Positions 1 to 8,029 are shown, counted from the stretch's first letter. The stretch: 34,052 bases of DNA from Acidobacteriota bacterium (GCA_003225055.1 QIAU01000176.1:1-34052); one strand, 5' to 3'. Program-made: numbers and translations. The notes: generated by a model not told the origin, from the letters alone.

Positions 1-567
1 GGGGAGGTTGATTGGGACGAGCTCGACCGAGTGGCGGGCCACAGCAGCGGCGGATTCCAGGATTCCACGCCCAACCTGCCGTCCGAAGGTTCCTCTGTCT
101 GAATACAAGACACAAATTCGCCTGAGAGCGGGGGACTCTTCAGCTAGCCAATACGGGAGTGCTCGTAGGTACTCACTTGCGGGGCTTGTGATGCCCACCA
201 AGTAACGCCAACCATGGCTGAAGAGCTCATCGGAAGAGCCGCCATGATTCCATAGGACTTTCTTGTATTCTTCCGCTATCTCCACTACGGCCATCGTCAA
301 GCCGCTGGAGTACGGCCCTAAGAGAATGTCAATCTGATCCTCTCGAACAAGCCGGAATACGTTTTTCCGGGCGCAGCTGATCTGACTGCGGTCGTCATAC
401 CAAATCAGCCGGACAGACCTTTTATCTCCATGCTGGACGGCAATGCCGCCTTGAGCGTTGATATATGACTGCCAGAGGAGGAGACCCTGAAGCGCCTGTT
501 GCCCTTGGAAGTGAAACTTACCTGAGAGAGAAATGGACAGGCCGGCGGTGATTTCTGAAGCGTTCAC
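1..567 (-). CDS. Type 1 periplasmic-binding-protein-fold protein (Leu/Ile/Val-binding-like), partial, GTG start
   Basis: The minus strand is open from base 567 to the window edge, giving 189 residues with the C-terminus missing. The start of the frame reads like the first lobe of ABC-type branched-chain amino-acid or amide receptors (Peripla_BP_6): ITAGLSISLSGKFHFQGQQA, then an NAQGGI turn, DDRSQ, and LLGPYSSGLT followed by a helix leading to the NHGGSSDELF segment. A TGA stop lies two codons upstream of the GTG, so GTG567 is the first possible start and no signal peptide is encoded. The protein would therefore be cytoplasmic, unless it is a broken or domain-shuffled copy whose leader was lost. 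A weak GGATGAG lies just upstream as a possible ribosome site. The fold assignment is from remembered family pattern; the ligand is unknown. Confidence 0.7.
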   Translation of the reverse strand, partial: MNASEITAGLSISLSGKFHFQGQQALQGLLLWQSYINAQGGIAVQHGDKRSVRLIWYDDRSQISCARKNVFRLVREDQIDILLGPYSSGLTMAVVEIAEEYKKVLWNHGGSSDELFSHGWRYLVGITSPASEYLRALPYWLAEESPALRRICVLYSDRGTFGRQVGRGILESAAAVARHSVELVPINLP

Positions 568-1025
568 GGCTCATCCGTATGCGGCTCCGTCACAGATAGC
601 CGGCTGCGGCTCGCTCCGGAGTCGTCAAACTCCGCCAGGAGGTGACTGCGACTTATGTTAGTTTAGTGGTTGGATCAGAAAAATTATGCTTGGTGACTCT
701 ACTGTGCTTGGAGCACGCAAGTAGTATGCTCTAATGTGCAACCTCAGAAGCCAGCTCAATGTCCGACGCTCTCAGTTGGTTGGTTGAACAAATTCAGTGG
801 ACCTCAGACCCCTCGAAGCGAAAATCTCAGGCACGCTTACCTTAAGGCACTGGAATGGAAGAGGCTGCATGCAACCTGACTCTCTCAGACTGTTCGCCCC
901 TCAGCAACACGACATCATCAGCCGTGACTTTCGAAGCATCATCCTAATCCTCTCCCGGCGGGGGATGCTGCCCAGCTGTCGTTTCCTCGTAAACGTGCTC
1001 CAGAGGGAAGCGGCTGCTCTGGACG
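568..1025. other. Gene-free stretch
   Basis: I see no convincing gene on either strand. A plus-strand open frame beginning near 797 has protein composition unlike real genes and overlaps the permease remnant in another phase. The segment probably holds the promoter of the leftward binding-protein gene and decayed sequence. Confidence 0.4.
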
Positions 1026-1121
1026 CGCTTCTTCTGTGGCGTGTCGATGCTCTTGACGCTGGTTGCGCTGGCGGGCTGCTACATCCCCGCGCGCCGCACC
1101 GCCAGGGTCGATTCCATGGTT
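1026..1121 (+). pseudogene. Remnant: C-terminal tail of an ADOP/MacB-type ABC transporter permease
   Basis: A short plus-strand segment translates to SMLLTLVALAGCYIPARRTA followed by RVDSMV. This closely resembles the last transmembrane helix and conserved tail of acidobacterial ADOP-type permeases (FtsX/MacB fold), which typically end LLACYIPARRA-RVDPMVALR. Nothing upstream in this frame matches the rest of a permease: a stop occurs at 990-992 and only about 10 residues precede the helix. Downstream the frame continues to 1247 with arginine-rich sequence I do not recognise. I read it as the leftover 3' end of a deleted gene. Confidence 0.55.
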
Positions 1122-1372
1122 TGTGTACGAGGGCTGAAGCGTCCGCGGCGGCCCAAAGATCCTACCGATACCATCCGCCACATTTTATCGCTCACGCCGC
1201 GCGGTCGGAAGAGAATCGAGGTGAAATTGCCGAGATCTGCGTTGTAGATGTGATGTGGTGCCGCCTCCAGGCTCTGACAGGTTAAAGAAGCAGTTCAAGG
1301 TCCCAAACACCGTCGCCTAATCGAAGAATGCACAAACAGGAGATTTTCCGATGAATCTCGAGGAGTTACCAG

Positions 1373-1561
1373 ATGGAACCCAATCCGATCGTCTTCCGCG
1401 ATCTGACTTATATATTCCTGGCGGCCGTACTCGGAGGCCTACTGGCCTGGCGCCTTCGCCTTCCCCTGATCTTAGGCTTTGTGATCGGAGGGATCTGCGT
1501 CAGTCCCTTCACTCCCGGACTGCGTGTGTCCGATGCGCAGACCCTCCTAATGGGTTGGTAG
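1373..1561 (+). pseudogene. Truncated N-terminus of a CPA2-type (Kef/YbaL-like) cation:proton antiporter
   Basis: The frame starts with an ATG preceded by GAGGAG at 1359-1364. It encodes about 58 residues typical of the first two membrane segments of monovalent cation:proton antiporter-2 proteins: RDLTYIFLAAVLGGLLAWRL, then RLPLILGFVIGGICVSPFTPG and VSDAQTL. Full proteins in this family run 400-650 residues and continue with an IGVVLLMF-type helix; here the frame ends in LMGW and a stop. The homology breaks at about base 1545 and is followed by unrelated acidic low-complexity sequence. The start and ribosome site survive but the rest is gone, so this is a broken gene, not a functional short protein. 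Confidence 0.65.
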
Positions 1562-1600
1562 CTGCCGATGTCTTCCTTCGACAAGAGCCAGACGATGGAG

Positions 1601-1651
1601 AAGAGGAAGAGGAAGAGGAAGAGGAAGAGGAAGAGGAAGAGGAAGAGGAAG
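1601..1651 (+). repeat. (AAGAGG)8.5 hexanucleotide tandem repeat
   Basis: Eight perfect AAGAGG units run from 1601 to 1648, plus a partial unit. On the plus strand this would encode poly-glutamate, followed by Asp/Lys-rich codons to about 1700. On the minus strand it would encode Ser, Leu/Pro or Phe-rich tracts. It sits directly after the truncated antiporter. It is a simple-sequence repeat expected to vary in length. Confidence 0.9.
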
Positions 1652-2140
1652 ATGTAGGCGACGGTAAAGAAGATGACGGTGACGACGACAAAGACGACGA
1701 CGGGTACTCAGAGGGAGCACCGCGGAGCGACAGGAATGGGTGTCATCGGCGAGATGTTTAGCGCTTGGCCCAACTTCGTTGCCCTTTTTTTGCTCTTCCC
1801 GTGGACCAAACGCCGACATACTCCGGCAGGTGGCGGCACAAGGCGAAGGTGCGAGATCAGTTGATTTGGCAGGCCGGGCACGCGATCCGGCAACTCTGTG
1901 TAGCGGCCGGCAAATCGCGGCTAAGTGCACTTTTGCCGGCTGTTAACTGGAGGGTCTAGGTTCGAATCGCATCGCGAACAGGCCGGTTAACTGTCAGTGC
2001 GACTCAGGTCACGATTTCTTCCCGACTAATTCTGGCGTCAACTACTTACCCACTACCAAGCCCGCACGGAGGCACTCTACGAAAGTATCGAGGACCCTAT
2101 GAGTGTTATGGCGATGTAACGCCCGTTGAAACTGCGGCCC
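1652..2140. other. Gene-free stretch with tRNA-like scar and hairpin repeat copy
   Basis: Open frames here are short and overlap in several phases, and none is recognisable. Bases 1935-1968 resemble the anticodon arm to T-loop part of a tRNA-Asn (TGTTAA then GGTTCGAATC) but cannot fold into a complete tRNA. Bases 2100-2122 carry one copy of the small GGCG hairpin repeat found elsewhere in the window. Confidence 0.4.
2100..2122 (+). repeat. Copy of small hairpin repeat (GGCG-ATGTAA-CGCC)
   Basis: The motif GAGTGTTATGGCGAT followed by GTAACGCCC shares its frame with copies near 8030, 10884 and 5736. The arms GGCG and CGCC enclose six bases. It lies about 20 bases beyond the 3' end of the TPR gene. 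Confidence 0.5.
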
Positions 2141-3385
2141 CTAGCATGTCAGGTGCGACGCCCCGGTATCGGGGGACTTCGCTCGAATGCGTTCTTGCAG
2201 CTCCTTTGCAAACGAGTCATCAAGCGATGTCAATAACGTGTGGAGATAGGCGGCTCCGGGGTGTGCGTCGATGGCACGCTTATACACTGGAATAGCCTCA
2301 GCGAATCTCCCACTCTTCAAGTAGATGTACCCGAGTCCCTCGATAGCTGGTGATGAATTTGGGTTGTGCTCTAGATTCGCCTCGGTGACTTCAATCGCCT
2401 CTGCGTAACGCTCCATCTCAGCGTATGCCGAACTCATAATCCAGTATCCGATTTCGTGGTCAGGCATCAGTTGTCTGAGTCTCTTTCCGGTTTCAACGGC
2501 TGACTGCCACTGACCGAGTTCGCTGTAGACAACACCAATCTGAGCATAGGCATCAGGGTCGTCTGGGGAAAGTCGAATCGCCTCCTTTAGCGAATTAGCA
2601 GCTTCGCTGAACTGCTCCAATTCTTTGTAGGCTGCGCCTAACCCGCAATGTGCGTCACTTCTCATTGGATTCAGGATGATTGTTTCTTGAAATTCGCGTG
2701 CAGCTTCTTTCCACTTATCCTGCGCTCCGAGAGCGACGCCGAGGTTGTAATGTGCGTCCGCGCTCTTCGCATCAAGCGAAACAGCCCCGCGTAAGAGCCG
2801 CTCCGCGTCCGTGAACCTCTTAGAGGTACATAGCGCCCAGCCATAGTGGTACACGACCTCCGCATCGCTCGGAAAGAGACGGTATGCTTCTTCGTATGCA
2901 GCAACACTCTCGGTCATCAATTGCAAGTGTGAATGCGCAGAGCCGAGAGCAAGGAGATATTCGCGGCGCGTCCGATACTGCGGGTCGATACGAGAAGCGC
3001 GCAACAATTCATCAACGGCCTGTCGATAATGCCCTAAGAAAGCGAAAGAACGCCCCATCTGCGCATGTGCATACGCAGAGCTTGGCTTTAACTGGAGGGC
3101 TCGCTCAAACGCAGCGAGTGCCTCAGTATGATTCTCAAGCTGCTGGTACGCCCAGCCAATCCAGCACTGGACGGCGACAGACTCCGGGTGCAAGTCACTG
3201 GCGTGCCGGAAATAGCCAAGAGCTGAATCGTATCGCCGCGCCCTACCTAGCAGCTTCCCCATCAACACGCAGAGTCTGGCCTGAAACGTCCGCAGCATGC
3301 CTAAGCATACGCTATCATCTGTCGAGAACAGGCCATGTCGCTCACTGATCCCAGAGGGGTGGCCCGGGGACGCAGTTGGTGACAT
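2141..3385 (-). CDS. Tetratricopeptide-repeat protein
   Basis: This is a 414-codon frame built almost wholly of TPR helix pairs, about ten units from residue 45 to 395, with the usual W-x-G-x-A-Y, N-L-G and A-x-x-x-F/Y-x-x-A spacing (for example AYAQIGVVYSELGQWQSAVE). There is no signal peptide or catalytic domain, so a scaffold or protein-interaction role is likely. The ATG at 3385 lies 13 bases after the upstream dehydrogenase gene, suggesting co-transcription, but it has no ribosome site and sits inside a degenerate copy of the hairpin repeat. An internal ATG at 3298 (MLRTFQARL) just before the first TPR is an equally good start. Partner and process cannot be deduced. Confidence 0.85.
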   Translation of the reverse strand: MSPTASPGHPSGISERHGLFSTDDSVCLGMLRTFQARLCVLMGKLLGRARRYDSALGYFRHASDLHPESVAVQCWIGWAYQQLENHTEALAAFERALQLKPSSAYAHAQMGRSFAFLGHYRQAVDELLRASRIDPQYRTRREYLLALGSAHSHLQLMTESVAAYEEAYRLFPSDAEVVYHYGWALCTSKRFTDAERLLRGAVSLDAKSADAHYNLGVALGAQDKWKEAAREFQETIILNPMRSDAHCGLGAAYKELEQFSEAANSLKEAIRLSPDDPDAYAQIGVVYSELGQWQSAVETGKRLRQLMPDHEIGYWIMSSAYAEMERYAEAIEVTEANLEHNPNSSPAIEGLGYIYLKSGRFAEAIPVYKRAIDAHPGAAYLHTLLTSLDDSFAKELQERIRAKSPDTGASHLTC

Positions 3386-3398
3386 CGCGATGTAACAG

Positions 3399-4973
3399 TC
3401 AAGCTGCCGCGCTTACGAGGTGCCACGGATCGCTACTATTTGCGCGAGACGCGACCCTGATACCGCGAGTTAATAGTTCAGCCACAAGTTGCTCGTAGCT
3501 TATCCAGTTTGGCGGGACGATGCCTTCTTTCGGAACCTTGCCAGCGAGCAGCATGGCAGCCGCGATAGCGGCTGGAACTGCGGGAATGCGTTCTCCGCGC
3601 TCGTTGGCCCACACCGCCCATTCGACTTGACGATGCTCCCCGTCTAAGCGGCCTTCGATACGAATCCAGACTCCTCCTTGCGAAGTACCAAACGGGGCGA
3701 AAAGGGCTACGGCAAGGCGGCTTGGGGCGATTAGAAACTTGGCGGGCATGCCCAGCTTGCCGCGCAGAGCAGCAAGCCAGGAGAACAACAAATTCAAAAT
3801 CAAGAGTTCCGACCCGATTCGAAACTCAACTGCTTTCGTCCCAAAATAATGCGGCTGGACAAAGTAGTCAGCAATATCCACAACGCGATAAACCGTCCTC
3901 CAGCCCATCGGTGAAGGAAAGTCAACCGATCGTGGCTCGCTCCATCCGCGGACGGAGGCCTTTCCGAACTGCTCGCCAACCGTGGTCAGAAGGCACTCGA
4001 AAGATGCCGGTCCGCGCGGATGTTTTGTCCCGGGGGAAATTGCGATATCCACCTTCTCGATACTGCCAACTTGTGCGCGGCTGAATTGGGTGAACAACGA
4101 TGTTAGTCCCGGGACGACGGAGCAGCCGATGAAGGCCGCAATACCCGCTTTTTCGACATCAGCCGCGAGCTTGTGGGCAGTATCAACGAAGCTGCGGTCG
4201 TCCGCAATGTCAATATATGAGATCTTCTTCTCGACACAAGCCCGCAAAAGCGACTGTGGCGTTCGCTGGAATGGTCCGCCGCAAAGCATGGCGATACTCG
4301 CGCCATCGATGGTGCGCAGCACCGAACCATAGTTGCTCAGGTCGGATTCGGCGAACTTGACTCGAGCTTGCTGGCTGCCAAAGTCTAAGTACTTTGCCTT
4401 GCGCGAGGCTATCAGAATGTCGGCTGTCGTATGCCTTAGTAGTTCCTCAACAACCAACTTGCCAAAGAAGCCGTTGCCGCCATAGACCACGATGCGTGGC
4501 GCCCTGTGCTCATGTCGCCGGAAGCCGGATTGCTCAAGCGCGTATTCCCGCTCCAGCAGGTCCGTGTCGCACTTGAGGATGTCTTGCTTTTGCCTGAGCA
4601 GGAGCGGCTTGAGCAGCCAGAACAGCGGTGTCAATATGAGCGGAAACCTGAAGGTAATGGTTTCAGTCTGGGTCAAGTTTCCGTCCGTTCCTGCGAGACT
4701 CCCATCCACGCGTGCCGTCGCCAGGGGTAAGACGAACTCGTACCAATAGTGGTCATCATCGATTGGCCCACCGCGAGCCAGAATGTGCTGTTTCAGGCCA
4801 AAGAAGTAGCTCGTCAACCGGTACTCGACATAGTCTGGCCTCTGCTGACGAATCCGCACCGCACCAAACCAGCGTCTGTGCACGACCGGGACATGTTCCA
4901 GGTCCATGATGTTTTCAAAGACGAGCCTCCGCGAGCTTCGCAATTCGTGTCGGAACTCGACCCGCATCTGCAT
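3399..4973 (-). CDS. START/SRPBCC-like domain fused to saccharopine-dehydrogenase-type NAD(P) oxidoreductase
   Basis: The protein has 524 residues. Residues 1-145 look like a START/SRPBCC ligand-binding domain (FENIMDLEHVPVVHRRWF, YRLTSYFFGLKQ, ETITFRF), a type that binds lipids or aromatic molecules. From about residue 160 a Rossmann fold begins with IVVYGGNGFFGKLVVEELL (glycine motif at 165-171). It continues with the CGGPF and ISYIDIADD elements seen in saccharopine-dehydrogenase-like proteins, and GCSVVPGLTS. Such proteins are often annotated as membrane or polyketide-related reductases; true lysine-pathway activity is unlikely. The hydrophobic stretch near residues 385-430 may contact membrane. 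The start has no clear Shine-Dalgarno, and ATG4967 two codons inside is possible. The TPR gene follows closely. Confidence 0.75.
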   Translation of the reverse strand: MQMRVEFRHELRSSRRLVFENIMDLEHVPVVHRRWFGAVRIRQQRPDYVEYRLTSYFFGLKQHILARGGPIDDDHYWYEFVLPLATARVDGSLAGTDGNLTQTETITFRFPLILTPLFWLLKPLLLRQKQDILKCDTDLLEREYALEQSGFRRHEHRAPRIVVYGGNGFFGKLVVEELLRHTTADILIASRKAKYLDFGSQQARVKFAESDLSNYGSVLRTIDGASIAMLCGGPFQRTPQSLLRACVEKKISYIDIADDRSFVDTAHKLAADVEKAGIAAFIGCSVVPGLTSLFTQFSRAQVGSIEKVDIAISPGTKHPRGPASFECLLTTVGEQFGKASVRGWSEPRSVDFPSPMGWRTVYRVVDIADYFVQPHYFGTKAVEFRIGSELLILNLLFSWLAALRGKLGMPAKFLIAPSRLAVALFAPFGTSQGGVWIRIEGRLDGEHRQVEWAVWANERGERIPAVPAAIAAAMLLAGKVPKEGIVPPNWISYEQLVAELLTRGIRVASRANSSDPWHLVSAAA

Positions 4974-5094
4974 AGAGCAACAATTCTATGCTCGTGTGTC
5001 GGCAGGAACGGCGTGGGATGGGAAGAACAGGGGTAGCGGTCAGAATCATCGAAGCGCGCTATCGAGATTTATCAACAGTTGGTGGGTCGCTCGC

Positions 5095-5670
5095 CTATTG
5101 CTCTTCACTGTGGCCCGTCGACTCAGTGGGCAACTTTGTCACTGTCGCACGACCAGTGTTGATGTAATAGTTCTCAAGAATGCTGTGTAGCAAGCCGACA
5201 CCAAATAGCGCAAACGCGCACGCCCCAATGCCTACCCTTGCCGTCGACCCCGCCACTGGGCATACGCCTAACATTACCATCACTGCGACTATTACCAAGA
5301 ACGCAATACGTGCTCCGACCATTGCGGAAGGCAGACCATTAGCAAAATTGATTGCTACTGTGGGGCTACTCCGTACCACTCGCCTCATGTAAGCGCGGAC
5401 AAACTTGGAATTGAAGAAGAGGATAAGCACTGCAGACGACGGCACCGCAACGCGCCATCCAACATCAAGCCCGCCAGAACGGCCAAGCAGCCGCTGAAGC
5501 CCATCAATGAAAACAGCCATTCCGGCTAAGAAAATAATCACCCTTCCAGCTTTAGAAATCGGGTGGGAGGGGCCGCGACCAAACGCTCCTCTTATGCCAG
5601 CCGCGTAGAACCCAGCAAACATGAACAGAACGCCAAGAATGCACCCCAGAATTTCCGTGAATAGGGTCAT
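5095..5670 (-). CDS. Small multi-spanning membrane protein, unknown function
   Basis: The 191-residue product has about five hydrophobic segments, near residues 5-27, 44-60, 74-90, 118-137 and 142-165, separated by short basic loops such as RAYMRRVVR. The C-terminus is polar (ESTGHSEEQ). A GAGGG sits about eight bases before the ATG. I do not recognise the family. Its gene is separated from the dehydrogenase fusion by 121 bases on the same strand. The regular hydrophobic pattern and the ribosome site make it a real gene. Confidence 0.7.
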   Translation of the reverse strand: MTLFTEILGCILGVLFMFAGFYAAGIRGAFGRGPSHPISKAGRVIIFLAGMAVFIDGLQRLLGRSGGLDVGWRVAVPSSAVLILFFNSKFVRAYMRRVVRSSPTVAINFANGLPSAMVGARIAFLVIVAVMVMLGVCPVAGSTARVGIGACAFALFGVGLLHSILENYYINTGRATVTKLPTESTGHSEEQ

Positions 5671-5735
5671 GCGAAAGCCCTCGTTTGCATTATGCTCCTG
5701 CGTACCTGTAGATCAGGCGATTACTCAGAACCCGT

Positions 5736-5757
5736 CAATGAGGCGATTTTTCGCCAA
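5736..5757 (+). repeat. Copy of small hairpin repeat (GGCGA-TTTT-TCGCC)
   Basis: A perfect five-base stem GGCGA/TCGCC at 5742-5755 encloses TTTT and is followed by AAC. The preceding CTCAGAACCCGTCAATGAG is nearly the same as the sequence before the copy at 10893, so the shared unit is about 35 bases, longer than the hairpin itself. Confidence 0.7.
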
Positions 5758-5801
5758 CAACACGCATGGTCGCCGAGAGCGGCGCGTCTAACGGATGCGA
5801 T

Positions 5802-6341
5802 TCACTGGTGTGGGACGGTCAACGCCAACTTTCGTGGCGAAAAAATCGTGTACGACACTTTGTGTCGGCCGTCTGGGCGGAGGGCAACTTTTGGAGGGCC
5901 GAAGACAGGCTTAGACGGAGAAGTGTCGAGGAGCGCCTTCTTATCCGTCTGTCCCGCGTAGACCTCGCCGTCAGCCAGTTTGGGGTAGTCACTAAGCTGC
6001 CGCTGGCAATACAGGACGACCGAATACCTTTGGCCGTCTGCCGTTGTCAGAATGGCATTCGTCTGAGTGAATCGGAAGGGAAAGCTCATTACCCCTGAAC
6101 TACCGTAAGTGCAAAAGGGAACGGCTGATCCGGGCTCACGAAGGGGTGGATTCGAGTCGGCGGGAACTGGCTCTCCACAAGGTACAGATACGATCGATTC
6201 GGAGCCTGACGCGCCAGTCAGGTTGCCTCCTCCGGTGTAGCTGTTGACGACCAGAATCTTCACAGTCTGCTGAGAGGCCAAAGCCGTACCGGTCAGTGAG
6301 AGCAGCAAAAGGAAAAAACACGGGAAGGTATGCCGGCTCAT
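5802..6341 (-). CDS. Secreted protein of unknown function
   Basis: This gene encodes 179 residues. An N-terminal signal peptide is evident (RHTFPCFFLLLLSLTGTALA, cleavage probably after ALA at residue 22). The mature part is rich in Ser, Thr, Gly and Pro and has three cysteines (in VPCGE, PFCTYG and LYCQRQ). A GGAGGG four bases before the ATG supports the start, and a TATACT at 6369-6364 on the minus strand could be its -10 box. I do not recognise a domain. The predicted location is periplasm or outside the cell. Confidence 0.7.
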   Translation of the reverse strand: MSRHTFPCFFLLLLSLTGTALASQQTVKILVVNSYTGGGNLTGASGSESIVSVPCGEPVPADSNPPLREPGSAVPFCTYGSSGVMSFPFRFTQTNAILTTADGQRYSVVLYCQRQLSDYPKLADGEVYAGQTDKKALLDTSPSKPVFGPPKVALRPDGRHKVSYTIFSPRKLALTVPHQ

Positions 6342-6371
6342 TTGCCCTCCGACACTACTTCAAAGTATACG

Positions 6372-6386
6372 CTCGGCGATTTGTCG
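6372..6386 (+). repeat. Degenerate copy of hairpin repeat (GGCGA-TTTG-TCGCG)
   Basis: GGCGATTTGTCGCG lies between the leftward secreted-protein gene and the IS element. It keeps the GCGA/TCGC arms but lacks the flanking sequence of the better copies, so its membership in the family is uncertain. It overlaps the promoter region of the leftward gene. Confidence 0.35.
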
Positions 6387-6434
6387 CGGACCAAAATGCT
6401 AAGGAAAGGAATCAGATCGTTGATGCTATATAAA

Positions 6435-6498
6435 AAGGCGCCCCTTTCAGAGTAGGTTGTGAGTGGTTGCCTCACTACCCACAGGAAAGGAGCGCCTT
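6435..6498 (+). promoter_or_regulatory. Hairpin burying the transposase ribosome site
   Basis: Bases 6435-6448 (AAGGCGCCCCTTTC) pair with 6485-6498 (GAAAGGAGCGCCTT) with one mismatch in 14. Inside, GTGAG (6459-6463) pairs with CTCAC (6471-6475), extended by GTAGG/CCCAC with one mismatch. The 3' arm contains GGAAAGGAG, the only good Shine-Dalgarno for the ATG at 6499, and ends at the base before it. Transcripts crossing from outside would fold this arm and block translation, as known for IS10 and IS200. It could also be part of the element's non-coding RNA. Confidence 0.65.
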
Positions 6499-7564
6499 AT
6501 GGACACGAAGTATATCGGAATGGATGTTCACAAAGAAGCCATTGCTATCGCAGTTCTGAACGCTGCAGGGAAGCTGGTCATGGAATCGATCATTGAGACG
6601 AAAGCGAACACGATTCTGGAGTTTCTGAAGGGATTGCGCGGGGAACTGCAGCTTACCTTTGAAGAAGGAACCTGGGCCAGCCTGGTTGTACGACCTGCTG
6701 AAGCCCCACGTGAAGAGAATCGTGGTGTGTAACCCCCGAAGGAACGCGCTGCTGAAAGAGGGGAGTAAGAGTGACCGAGTCGATGCTCGGGAGCTGGCTG
6801 AGTTGCTGTACACGAAAATGTTGCGGCCCGTCTACCACCGAGACCACGGAATGAGAGTTGTGAAGGAGCTGGCACGCAGCTATGTGACCATCAGCAAAGA
6901 TCAGGCGCGCGTGATGACCCGGGTGAAGGCGTTGTATCGAAGCTGGGGGATTGCCTGTTCTGGGAAACAGATCTCCACCGTCCGCCCCCGGTCAAACTGG
7001 CTAGAGAAAATCACGGAACCTGGTGTGCGACACCGGGCGGAGTTCTACTATCAGCAGCTGGATGGGTTGCGGTCGGTGCGTCGAGAAGTGCGCCGCGAGT
7101 TGTTGCAGGAGAGCGGGAAACACAAGGCAAGTCAATTGCTTCGGCAAATTCCCTCCATCGGTCCCATCCGGGCGGCGCTGTTGCTGGCATTGGCGCAAAC
7201 CCCGCACCGCTTTCGCAGCAAGCGGCAGCTGTGGACGTACAGCGGTTTCGGCATCGAGACCCATGACAGTGCCGAATACCGTTACCTGGCCGGACAACTG
7301 CAGCGCTCCGAGAAGCCCCCGCAGGTGCGCGGGCTCAATCGAAACTACAATCACGATCTTAAGAATCTCTTCAAAAGCGCAGCCACCAACGCGGTGGCCA
7401 AGTCTGGGCCCCTGCAAGAGTTTTACCTGGCACTAGTAAAACGAGGAATCAGGCCGGAGATGGCCCGCCTGACCCTGGCACGCAAGTTCGCCGCCATCAC
7501 GTTAGCCATCTGGAAGAAAGGAGTGAGCTTCGACGCCGAACATCTGAAACAACAAACAGCTTGA
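6499..7564 (+). pseudogene. IS110-family transposase (DEDD), single-base frameshift
   Basis: The transposase begins MDTKYIGMDVHKE. The catalytic pattern is D9 in GMDVHK, E in LTFEEGTWAS, and the two Asp of KSDRVDARELAELL; the C-terminal Transposase_20 domain shows IPSIGPIRAALLL and the WTYSGFG serine region. Reading ATG6499 in frame, the protein derails after EEGTWAS at about 6681 and stops at 6732. The WLYDLLKPHVKRIVV continuation is in the +1 phase and is then open to 7564. One extra C in the AGCCTGG run explains this. Total length (~355 residues when repaired) is normal for the family. It may be a real inactivating mutation or a sequence error; a programmed shift is unlikely because no slippery heptamer is visible. 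Confidence 0.85.
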
Positions 7565-8029
7565 GCGTCCCTGGGAAAACCTAGCTTCCATCTCTGGAGT
7601 TCATTTCTAGTGGTGGTCAGTCCGATTCTTGAGACGCCCGGATTCGAGAGTGGAGTCTCAACTGATTACGTAGACATCGTGTGCCCCGGCACCAAGTCTC
7701 CGAGTTGATCCTAGTCCCTCTCGGACAATCCGAAAAAGCGATGGGCCATGAGTCCCCGATAGAATCATGGTTGGCATCTGACAACCGTTGTGCTTGCTAG
7801 TTTCAGAATGGACTGGCTTCGTGGTTAATCTGCGATGACAGCGCCACCGAAATCCCAGACCGTCGGACGGATGCACGCAGCAAACCTGCGCTACGAGGGT
7901 ACAAGCCAGAGCCTCGTGCTCAATTACAGGGGCTGGATGTCAGGAGCGACGTCCGGTCAACGGAGAAATATTTTCCTTGACATTCTTTTTATAGAATGTA
8001 ACCAGGCGTAGATTGACCAGTAGTCAACT
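7565..8029. other. Gene-free stretch, probable right flank of the IS element
   Basis: No gene is recognisable on either strand. The first part probably includes the right non-coding end of the IS110 element. Near the right side lies a 20-base palindrome (7980-7999) upstream of the next gene. Confidence 0.4.
7980..7999. promoter_or_regulatory. 20-base palindrome, possible operator
   Basis: ACATTCT and AGAATGT are perfect inverted repeats around TTTTAT. The left arm overlaps a TTGACA (7977-7982). No well-spaced -10 box is visible, so a repressor site overlapping a promoter is inferred only from geometry. It lies about 100 bases before the start of the small gene at 8081. Confidence 0.4.

Larger units (their letters stand above)
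6435..7564 (+). mobile_element. IS110-family insertion sequence (termini not defined)
   Basis: This span covers the recognisable parts of an IS110-type element: a leader hairpin and a transposase with DEDD plus Transposase_20 domains. IS110 elements lack terminal inverted repeats and long target duplications, so the ends cannot be placed by eye; the true element probably extends some distance either side. Known IS110 elements encode a bridge RNA in a non-coding end; I could not identify target- or donor-binding loops here. The transposase is frameshifted, so this copy is probably inactive by itself. Confidence 0.8.

Noticed and set aside
797-1285. 162-codon plus-strand open frame
   Set aside because: Composition is not protein-like, there is no ribosome site, and the permease remnant lies in a different phase of the same DNA.
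1351-1761. Acidic Glu/Asp-rich protein across the hexanucleotide repeat
   Set aside because: The reading is produced by the AAGAGG repeat and overlaps the truncated antiporter in another phase; no conserved features.
1870-1980. Complete tRNA-Asn gene
   Set aside because: No D-arm or acceptor pairing; T stem is broken, so at best a scar.
7658-7876. 72-codon minus frame beside the IS
   Set aside because: No ribosome site and no protein character.
7977-8005. Sigma-70 promoter TTGACA...TAGAAT
   Set aside because: The spacer is only about nine bases; not a workable promoter.
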